A stretch of 6,166 bases of DNA from Parvularculaceae bacterium UBA4496. GTDB lineage: Bacteria > Pseudomonadota > Alphaproteobacteria > Caulobacterales > Parvularculaceae. A program made the position numbers and the translations under genes. The notes under the pieces are model-generated. The model was not told the DNA's origin. It saw only the letters and a program-made list of their open reading frames with translations, and did not search any database. The first letter of the stretch is position 1. Every line of letters starts with the position of its first letter. Below, in pieces: positions 1-5,136 of the stretch. The stretch lies in NCBI GenBank assembly GCA_002388885.1, contig DGNI01000099.1, positions 2,994 to 9,159 of the forward strand, in the 5' to 3' direction.

Positions 1-1094
1 GGCTTGGCGAGGTTGGTCTCACCGTAGGCTTCAAGGCTGATGCGGTCAGCCGGAACGCCATTTGCGATGAGGCCGTCCCGCACCGCGCGCGCGCGGCGTT
101 CGGACAGAGCCTGATTGTAGGCTGAACCGCCGGACGTGTCCGTGTTGCCGGCAACAACGACGGTCTCGATGTCATTTTCGAGAGCGCGCGCAGCAGCTTC
201 GCGGATCAGGTCAGAAGCCTGCGACGTCAGGTTCGACTTGTCGTAGTCGAAGTAAACCGTGAACTGAACAGGATCGAGATCCGCATCCGTCTGGTCAACC
301 ATTTGCGGCGGGCACTCTGCGGTCACCGGAACGCTTGAACCGTCCCAGCAATCCTTGAACTGCGGCGCGACCGGCGCAGCGTCATCAGGAGAGAAATCCC
401 AGCGAAGGCCAAGGAAAGCGTTGTGCGAATCCGTCCGCATTTCAAATGCTGCCGGAACGCCGCCTAGCGTGCCCTGATGCGGCTCTTTGATTGAGTCATG
501 GTAGCGGTAGGACAAATCGAGAAGCAGGCCTTCAGCCAGATCAATGGCGACGCCGCCAATAGCCTGGTAGCCGAAAGCCCATTTAGCCTTGCCATAGGCA
601 ACCGTCAGCGGCGAGATCGGCGCGCCCAAGGCGTTATTGCCAGTGATGTCCGGGTCGATGTTGACCATGCCAGCGCCGAAACCGATATACGGGTTCAACC
701 AGCCATCACGGTTGAAATCATAGAGCGCATTCACCATCAAGGATGTTGTAGCGACGTCGCCGCCAATCCCACCGGCCGGCCATCCGGAAAACCCGGCGCC
801 ATCAGAATCGATCTGATCGATATCGCTGGAACGGTAGGAAAACTCGAACTCGAAGCGCATATTGTTCTGATATGCATACCCAAGCGCGGCATAAACGCCG
901 ATACCGTTGTCATAATCAGCACTTGAGTCGAACGCGAAAGGACCGCCGCCGCCAGGCTGGTCGTTCGTGATGTCTTTCGAACCAAGATAGCTCAATCCAG
1001 CGCCAACCGCCCCATAGAGCCCGTCATAAGCATGCGCCGCCGGAGCAATCGCAATCGTTGCCGCAGCCGCTAACAAGGTCGTCTTAATCTTCAT
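1..1094 (-). CDS. OmpA-family outer-membrane protein (3' end missing)
   Basis: The 364 codons present encode an outer-membrane barrel joined to a peptidoglycan-binding domain; such proteins tether the outer membrane to the cell wall. Seen: a signal peptide (MKIKTTLLAAAATIAIAPAAHA, cleaved after about residue 22), a glycine- and aromatic-rich barrel with alternating strands (about 23-235), a Pro/Ala-rich linker with Cys249 and Cys261 that could form a disulfide, then an OmpA C-terminal domain from about 275 (FTVYFDYDKSNLT). The peptidoglycan motif reads GNTDTSG...YNQALSERRA: Asp319 and Arg334, matching the family's diaminopimelate-binding Asp and Arg, are kept, while the usual His of GHTD is Asn317. 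The start is supported by AGGAGG (1100-1105) five bases upstream. The reading frame is open to base 1, so the last residues of the domain lie outside the window. It is transcribed away from the M28 gene. The family assignment is secure; the exact paralogue is not. Confidence 0.95.
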   Translation of the reverse strand, partial: MKIKTTLLAAAATIAIAPAAHAYDGLYGAVGAGLSYLGSKDITNDQPGGGGPFAFDSSADYDNGIGVYAALGYAYQNNMRFEFEFSYRSSDIDQIDSDGAGFSGWPAGGIGGDVATTSLMVNALYDFNRDGWLNPYIGFGAGMVNIDPDITGNNALGAPISPLTVAYGKAKWAFGYQAIGGVAIDLAEGLLLDLSYRYHDSIKEPHQGTLGGVPAAFEMRTDSHNAFLGLRWDFSPDDAAPVAPQFKDCWDGSSVPVTAECPPQMVDQTDADLDPVQFTVYFDYDKSNLTSQASDLIREAAARALENDIETVVVAGNTDTSGGSAYNQALSERRARAVRDGLIANGVPADRISLEAYGETNLAK

Positions 1095-1124
1095 CTTCCC
1101 CTCCTCAGGTGGACTGGCGCAAAA

Positions 1125-1194
1125 CCACGCAAGCACAGCGTGGCCTAACGGTGAATTTCATCAAATCCGTAGCGGGTTCACCGCACGAAATATA
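1125..1194 (-). promoter_or_regulatory. Possible promoter and structured 5' leader of the ompA-like gene
   Basis: Reading the minus strand, TATATT (1189-1194) is a reasonable -10 box and would start the transcript near 1182, giving a leader of about 88 bases. No convincing -35 lies at 16-18 bases; TTGGAG is at 19. The leader contains a 7-bp perfect inverted repeat (1149-1155 with 1177-1183), a shorter competing hairpin (1172-1175 with 1181-1184), and a 6-bp stem (1125-1130 with 1138-1143, 7-base loop). The first would sit at the extreme 5' end of the RNA. Stem-loops in the leader of Escherichia coli ompA stabilise its mRNA; a similar role here is only inference. Confidence 0.35.
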
Positions 1195-1297
1195 GCCTTC
1201 TACTGCTGAATTTCTCCAAATCAATTAATATCCCATTAATGATGTTGCATCAACGCATCGGCCCCGGCAAGTGTGGACCCGCTTTCACCCGTAAGGG
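1195..1297. other. Central part of the divergent intergenic region, possible operators
   Basis: This non-coding stretch between the ompA-like and M28 genes is AT-richer than its surroundings at 1210-1245. It holds two copies of the self-complementary hexamer ATTAAT (1224-1229 and 1235-1240, 11 bases apart, about one helical turn) and directly after them a dyad TGATG-TTG-CATCA (1240-1252). Such spacing is what a dimeric regulator site would look like, but I recognise no known operator. No open frame with a ribosome binding site is seen. Confidence 0.25.
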
Positions 1298-1325
1298 TTG
1301 CTGCAGAGCAACACTTTCTTACACT
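1298..1325 (+). promoter_or_regulatory. Candidate promoter of the M28 peptidase gene
   Basis: TTGCTG (1298-1303) and TACACT (1320-1325) are spaced by 16 bases and match the sigma-70 consensus at 3 and 4 of 6 positions. The transcript would start near 1332, leaving a short leader containing AGGGG (1339-1343) six bases before the ATG at 1350. The -35 box lies inside a small inverted repeat (GTTGCT 1297-1302 with AGCAAC 1307-1312), which might be an operator. Assigned by inspection only. Confidence 0.35.
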
Positions 1326-1349
1326 TTCGCGACACCATAGGGGCGGATT

Positions 1350-2708
1350 ATGCGGGCATTTCTACTGATTATTTTCCTTCTGGGTATTCGACCGGCCTTT
1401 GCAATAGCTGACGAAAACGACACCCGCCTGCGGGAGCTGCAGGCTGCAGTTTCCGCCGACAGGATCGAGCAGGATATCGATCGCCTCGTCGGCTTTGGGA
1501 CCCGTCACACCCTTTCCGAGACAGACTCCGACATGCGTGGGATCGGCGCCGCCAGGCGCTGGATCAAATCAGAGTTCGACAAAATCTCCGCCGATTGCGG
1601 GGGCTGCCTCGACGTATTTTACGTGAGCGATTTTATCGAGGGAGAACCGCGCATTCCGGAGCGCACCGAAGTCGTCAGCGTCATCGCATTGCAACGCGGC
1701 AGCCTTGACCCTGACAGAATCGTAATGATGAGCGGCGATATTGATTCGCGCGTTTCCGACCCTCTCGACGGAACCTCCGACAGCCCCGGCGCAAACGATA
1801 ACGCATCCGGCATGGCAGGCGTGCTGGAAGCCGCCCGTGTCCTATCACAGAAAAAATTCGCAGGAACGATTATATATGCCGGCCTTTCCGGCGAAGAGCA
1901 GGGGCTGTTCGGCGGCAAGATCGTCGCTCAGCACGCCCTGGATAATGGATGGCGGATCAAGGCTGTTCTTAATAACGATATGATCGGCAATATCGAAGGC
2001 GTCGATGGCGTTATCGAGAACTCGACGGCGCGCGTTTTCTCCGAAGGAACGCGAGCGACGGAAACGCCGGAAGAGGCGAGAATCCGGCGTTTTACGGGCG
2101 GCGAAGTCGATTCCCCATCACGTAACCTCGCTCGCTATATTGATCGGCTTGCGGACGAATATGTTCCAAACCTTGACGTTCTGATGATTTACCGGCTCGA
2201 CCGGTTCGCCCGCGGCGGCCACCACCGACCGTTCAACGAAGCCGGCATTCCAGGCGTCAGGATCATGGAAACGCACGAACATTACGACCGTCAGCATCAG
2301 GATTTGAGGACCGAAGACGGCGTTGAATATGGCGACGTCATCGAAGGCGTAAATTTCGATTATGCGCGCAAGCTCACATCGTTGAATGTCGTTACATTGG
2401 CGAATCTCGCCGCCGCGCCGCCGATCCCCTCGGAAGTTGAAATTTCGGGCGCGGTCTCATCCTCAACGACGCTCAAATGGTCGCGGCCAACCGGGCGGGC
2501 GGCAAGAAACCTCGCCGGTTACCGCGTTCATTGGCGGCGGACGGACGCCCCGCAATGGACCAACAAAATGGATATCGGCGACGTGACAGAATTCACGCTG
2601 GAAAACATCGTCATTGACAATTATTTTTTCGGCGTCTCAGCGGTCGCAAAGGACGGCGCGCAAACCCCGGTTGTATTTCCCGGCCCTGCAGGAAGCTTCG
2701 GAGAATAA
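1350..2708 (+). CDS. Secreted M28-family metallopeptidase homologue with C-terminal Fn3-like domain
   Basis: This 452-residue exported protein resembles M28 zinc aminopeptidases, which remove N-terminal residues from peptides using two metal ions. Seen: a signal peptide (about 1-18, ending AFA); an N-terminal region with a CGGC pair (Cys83, Cys86); the M28 core with GANDNASG (Asp150), SGEEQGLFG (Glu182 likely catalytic base, Glu183 ligand) and NNDMIGN (Asp210); then RGGHHRPFNEAGIPGVRI and ETHEHYDRQHQD (about 288-318); and a fibronectin type III-like domain (about 356-446, with TLKWSRP and YRVHW). Two ligand positions are unusual: the first His of the H-x-D motif is Asp130 (GDIDS), and the last His region reads YDRQHQD, leaving His316 but Arg at 314. 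Activity is therefore uncertain. The start has AGGGG six bases upstream. It stands alone, diverging from the ompA-like gene, and its substrate is unknown. The family is confident; function as an active peptidase is less so. Confidence 0.9.
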   Translation: MRAFLLIIFLLGIRPAFAIADENDTRLRELQAAVSADRIEQDIDRLVGFGTRHTLSETDSDMRGIGAARRWIKSEFDKISADCGGCLDVFYVSDFIEGEPRIPERTEVVSVIALQRGSLDPDRIVMMSGDIDSRVSDPLDGTSDSPGANDNASGMAGVLEAARVLSQKKFAGTIIYAGLSGEEQGLFGGKIVAQHALDNGWRIKAVLNNDMIGNIEGVDGVIENSTARVFSEGTRATETPEEARIRRFTGGEVDSPSRNLARYIDRLADEYVPNLDVLMIYRLDRFARGGHHRPFNEAGIPGVRIMETHEHYDRQHQDLRTEDGVEYGDVIEGVNFDYARKLTSLNVVTLANLAAAPPIPSEVEISGAVSSSTTLKWSRPTGRAARNLAGYRVHWRRTDAPQWTNKMDIGDVTEFTLENIVIDNYFFGVSAVAKDGAQTPVVFPGPAGSFGE

Positions 2709-2725
2709 CCGCCGCCTTTTCGCAG

Positions 2726-2765
2726 GCGCAGCATCGTTCCAAGACTCCGAAATCTGCGTGTTTTT
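2726..2765 (+). terminator. Weak candidate terminator after the M28 gene
   Basis: CGCAG (2727-2731) pairs with CTGCG (2754-2758), extended by one G-U pair (2726 with 2759), and is followed by a T-rich tail TGTTTTT (2759-2765). The stem is short and the loop is 22 bases, so this is a poor hairpin; the T-run and its position 18 bases after the stop codon are the main support. Confidence 0.3.
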
Positions 2766-2779
2766 AAGGACCGGATGCC

Positions 2780-2803
2780 CCGCTATTTTGCGCATGTTAG
2801 CGG
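2780..2803. repeat. Short inverted repeat in the M28 to small-ORF gap
   Basis: CCGCTA (2780-2785) and TAGCGG (2798-2803) are perfect complements around a 12-base loop. No T-run follows, so it is not a typical terminator. It may be an operator or a chance hairpin. The remainder of 2709-2871 shows nothing I can name, and no strong promoter for the following small gene. Confidence 0.3.
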
Positions 2804-2871
2804 TAGCCATCATGTTTCTAGTCGGTTAATGTCCGCCGTTGGGGAAACCGTTTCAAACGTGGGGTGTCCAA

Positions 2872-3000
2872 ATGAAAGCAATTCTCTGGCTGATTATTCT
2901 TCTTCTCGCGGCGGTCGGCGTTGCGTCGATTGTCGATTACATGGGCTGGTACGACGTGCCGATGATTGACGTCATCGAACAGGCTGCAGCGACCGAATAA
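2872..3000 (+). CDS. Small single-pass membrane protein, 42 residues, unknown function
   Basis: The ATG at 2872 opens a 42-codon frame ending in TAA (2998-3000). The product begins MKAILWLIILLLAAVGVASI, a hydrophobic segment (about 3-20) that should form one membrane helix or an uncleaved signal anchor, followed by a short polar, acidic tail (VDYMGWYDVPMIDVIEQAAATE). GGGG/GGGGTG (2861-2866) lies at a plausible distance for a weak ribosome binding site. The frame ends ten bases before a strong hairpin, as expected for a gene end. I do not recognise a family. The positive-inside signal is weak (one Lys at the N-terminus), with the acidic tail probably periplasmic. Membrane character and position support a real gene, but a frame this short can arise by chance. 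There is no evident functional link to the B12 operon downstream. Confidence 0.55.
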   Translation: MKAILWLIILLLAAVGVASIVDYMGWYDVPMIDVIEQAAATE

Positions 3001-3010
3001 GCTTTATCGT

Positions 3011-3042
3011 CGCCCCGGAGCCGCTTGTCGAACTCCGGGGCG
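3011..3042 (+). terminator. Strong hairpin, probable terminator of the small gene
   Basis: CGCCCCGGAG (3011-3020) and CTCCGGGGCG (3033-3042) form a perfect GC-rich 10-bp stem with a 12-base loop. The downstream tail TCGTCTATCT is pyrimidine-rich but not a clean T-run, so termination may be inefficient or Rho-assisted. It separates the small gene from the riboswitch transcript. Confidence 0.6.
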
Positions 3043-3055
3043 TCGTCTATCTAAT
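3025..3055 (+). promoter_or_regulatory. Candidate promoter of the B12 uptake operon
   Basis: TTGTCG (3025-3030) could be a -35 box. Possible -10 boxes are TATCTA (3048-3053, spacer 17) or TCTAAT (3050-3055, 5 of 6 consensus matches, spacer 19). Either would start RNA at about 3060-3062, exactly at the first strand of the riboswitch P1 stem (3061). The -35 box would lie in the loop of the preceding hairpin. The agreement with the riboswitch start is the main support. Confidence 0.4.
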
Positions 3056-3060
3056 CCTCA

Positions 3061-3219
3061 GACGGTGCCCTCCTAACCGAGGGAGAATAGGGAACGCGGT
3101 GTAATTCCGCGGCTGTGCCCGCAACTGTATGCGGTGAGGCCCTCGCCACCAAGCCACTGGAACAATCCGGGAAGGCGGCGATAAGGGTCAGCGATCCGCA
3201 AGCCAGGAGACCTGCCGTC
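3061..3219 (+). promoter_or_regulatory. Cobalamin (B12) riboswitch aptamer
   Basis: This leader carries the conserved core of the adenosylcobalamin riboswitch. Seen in order: GGTGCC near the 5' end (3064-3069), GAATAGGGAA (3085-3094), a hairpin CGCGG/CCGCG (3095-3099 with 3107-3111), GCTGTGCCCGCAACTGT (3112-3128), AAGCCACTGG (3151-3160), GGGAAGGCGG (3169-3178), and the B12 box AGCCAGGAGACCTGCC (3201-3216). A closing P1 stem is visible as GACGG (3061-3065) with CCGTC (3215-3219). In this family, binding of a cobalamin form lowers expression of the downstream gene, usually in Gram-negatives by hiding the ribosome binding site. Its position directly ahead of a BtuB-like receptor fits B12 uptake control. 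Which cobalamin form it prefers cannot be told by eye. Confidence 0.95.
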
Positions 3220-3303
3220 GACGTCGTCTCTCGCTTGGCCGGGAACAGCCAGGACGAGCGGTTGATCCGTCATGGCGACATCCAACTTTTAAAGGAGTCG
3301 CCA
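3220..3303 (+). promoter_or_regulatory. Riboswitch expression platform with ribosome-binding-site hairpin
   Basis: Downstream of P1 there is first a stem-loop CTTGGC/GCCAGG (3234-3239 with 3248-3253, one G-U pair, 8-base loop), in the place of the P13 element of these riboswitches. It is followed by a hairpin over the start site: TGGCGAC (3273-3279) pairs with GTCGCCA (3297-3303), and after one bulged A, TCC (3281-3283) pairs with GGA (3294-3296). The 10 pairs bury the entire GGAG Shine-Dalgarno (3294-3297) and end one base before the ATG at 3304. This is the architecture expected for translational OFF control. A loop-loop contact between L5 and the P13 loop is typical of the family but I could not establish it here. 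Confidence 0.75.
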
Positions 3304-5136
3304 ATGGCTATCAAACTATCCGTCTTATCCGTCCTTTTTGCCGCCGCAGCCGCGCAAGTACCGGCGCATGCTGATGATCCCGGAACTGAGCAAGACGAAA
3401 TTGTCGTTTCTGCAACGCGGACCGCCAATCGCTTCGAAGAGGTCGGTTCGGCTGTCAGCCTGATCAGCGCAGAAGATATTGAGCTGCGCCAGTACCCATT
3501 CGCCGCAGACGCCCTGCGCGATGCGCCCGGCGTTTCCATTGCACGTAACGGCGCCTTTGGCGGCGTCGCCAGCGCGCGCATCCGCGGCGCGTCCAGCGGG
3601 CAGTCACTCATCGTGATCGACGGGATCGTCGTCAATGACTCGTCCGCGCCGCAGGGCGGGTTCAATTTCGCCAATCTCGACGTCGCCGATATCGAGCGCA
3701 TCGAAGTACTGCGCGGACCGCAGAGCCTCCTTTACGGCGCGGATGCGATTGGCGGCGTTATTTCCATCATCACAAAGAAAGCTGACGCGGGAACTGGCGC
3801 CTATCTGGAAGGCGGCTCGCATGGAACACTGCGCGGCGGCGGCACGGCGGCGCTTGGAAACGAAGACGCCTATGGCCGCATTACTGTTTCAGGCGTACGC
3901 ACAGACGGCATTTCGAGAGCGGCATCCGGAACCGAGGCCGACGGATATCGCTCCATCGCCGGCTCATTCACAGGCGGCCTTGCTCTTAATGAGATCTGGC
4001 GCACGGAACTGGTCGCCCGCTTCAGCGATTCCCACGCGGAAATTGACGGATTCCCGCCGCCTTCATTCACCCTTGCCGACACAGATGAAACCGAAGACAC
4101 GCAGGATTACGCCTTAGCCGGACGCCTGTTGCATGATCATGCAGATTTCAACGGCGCCTTCACCGTTTCCTATAATGCAATCGACCGCGTGAACCGGGAC
4201 GGCGGCGTTGAGACTTTCGGCGGCGAAGGCGACCGCCTTTCCGCCGACTATCTCGGCGCTATTGAGCTTTCGGAGCAGGCCCGCATCATCTCCGGAGCCG
4301 AAGCGGAACGAACCTCCGTCATGGTTTCCGGCGTCGACGAAGACGCGTCCTCCGGCGCGGTTTTCGCCATGGTGGAAGTAAAGCCGATTAACGGCCTCAC
4401 GCTTTCCGCGGGCGCCCGCCGTGACGAGTTTTCCAACTTCGACGGCGCGACGACCGCGCGTGTCGCCGCCGCATGGGTGGTCCCCGGCAATTTCATTTTG
4501 CGCGGCAGCTGGGGACAAGGCTTTCGCGCGCCCACCTTGTTCGAACTTAATTTCGATCAGTTCGGCACGATCCCTAATCCCGATCTTCAACCGGAGCGCG
4601 CGAATGGTTTTGATGTTGGTGTTGAGAAAACGTTCAGCGCCGATGATATCGACGCAAGATTGCGCGCTACGCTCTTTCAAACACGCGTTGAGGATCAGAT
4701 CGATTTTGATTTCGCTGGCAGCGGATACTTCAATATCGACGAAACACGCGCTCGCGGCGTCGAGGTGGAAGGAGACGCGGAAATCGGTGATCACCTCGCC
4801 GTCTATCTTTCATACAGCTATATCGACGCGATTGACCGCATGACGGGGCTTCAGTTGCCGCGCCAACCGAAACATAGTGGCTCTGCGGTTATCACTGTCA
4901 CGCCAATAGTAGAGCTCAGCGTCTCCACGAGCCTTATTTTCAACGGAGACGAAAACGACACGCCTGCGCCGAATGATTCCTTTTTCCGTGCCGATTTGCG
5001 GGCGGCCTACGCCGTTTCTGACAATCTGGAGATTTACGGCCGTATCGAGAACCTGACCGATACGGACTATGAGGACGTGTCCGGTTTCGCAGAGCCCGGC
5101 CTTTCCGCATTCGGCGGAGTCAGGATGCGGCTTTGA
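3304..5136 (+). CDS. btuB: BtuB-like TonB-dependent cobalamin receptor
   Basis: This outer-membrane gated barrel is expected to bind corrinoids at the cell surface and import them using TonB-ExbBD energy. From the ATG at 3304 it is 610 residues, close to the roughly 610 of Escherichia coli BtuB. Seen: a signal peptide ending AHA (about residue 23); a TonB box DEIVVSATR (31-39), resembling that of BtuB; a plug domain (about 44-158) with ARIRGASSGQ, LIVIDGIVVND and VLRGPQSLLYGADAIGG; and a barrel to the end with the late motif ENLTDTDYE. The final residue is Leu (VRMRL) rather than the usual terminal aromatic. The frame stays open upstream to 3115, but that part lies inside the riboswitch; the start at 3304 has AAAGGAG (3291-3297) six bases upstream and gives the signal peptide. 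The riboswitch and BtuF/BtuC neighbours make B12 the likely ligand; another chelate is possible but less likely. Confidence 0.92.
   Translation: MAIKLSVLSVLFAAAAAQVPAHADDPGTEQDEIVVSATRTANRFEEVGSAVSLISAEDIELRQYPFAADALRDAPGVSIARNGAFGGVASARIRGASSGQSLIVIDGIVVNDSSAPQGGFNFANLDVADIERIEVLRGPQSLLYGADAIGGVISIITKKADAGTGAYLEGGSHGTLRGGGTAALGNEDAYGRITVSGVRTDGISRAASGTEADGYRSIAGSFTGGLALNEIWRTELVARFSDSHAEIDGFPPPSFTLADTDETEDTQDYALAGRLLHDHADFNGAFTVSYNAIDRVNRDGGVETFGGEGDRLSADYLGAIELSEQARIISGAEAERTSVMVSGVDEDASSGAVFAMVEVKPINGLTLSAGARRDEFSNFDGATTARVAAAWVVPGNFILRGSWGQGFRAPTLFELNFDQFGTIPNPDLQPERANGFDVGVEKTFSADDIDARLRATLFQTRVEDQIDFDFAGSGYFNIDETRARGVEVEGDAEIGDHLAVYLSYSYIDAIDRMTGLQLPRQPKHSGSAVITVTPIVELSVSTSLIFNGDENDTPAPNDSFFRADLRAAYAVSDNLEIYGRIENLTDTDYEDVSGFAEPGLSAFGGVRMRL

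Noticed and set aside
498..985. Open frames of 142 residues (plus strand) and 82 residues (minus strand) within the ompA-like gene
   Set aside because: Both are shadows of the ompA-like gene; the products show no domain features and the gene's own frame encodes a recognisable porin.
2823..2850. CGGTT/AACCG pairing before the small gene, considered as an RNA element
   Set aside because: Only five pairs around a large loop with no conserved motif; likely chance.
2614..2969. Plus-strand frames at 2614-2829 and 2775-2969
   Set aside because: The first overlaps the end of the M28 gene and the second overlaps the 42-residue frame in another phase; neither has hydrophobic or domain structure or a good ribosome binding site.
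3100..3247. Kissing contact between the L5 loop (TGTAATT) and the P13-like loop (CGGGAACA)
   Set aside because: Only three unpaired bases match (TGT with ACA); a longer match uses bases already in the P5 stem, so it cannot be supported by eye.
3115..3303. In-frame 63-codon N-terminal extension of the receptor starting at ATG 3115
   Set aside because: It lies within the B12 riboswitch, lacks a ribosome binding site and would place the signal peptide internally. The start at 3304 has a Shine-Dalgarno and a proper signal peptide.
4114..4794. 226-residue minus-strand open frame inside the receptor gene
   Set aside because: It is antisense to a well-supported TonB-dependent receptor, reflects GC-rich codon bias, and has no recognisable motif.
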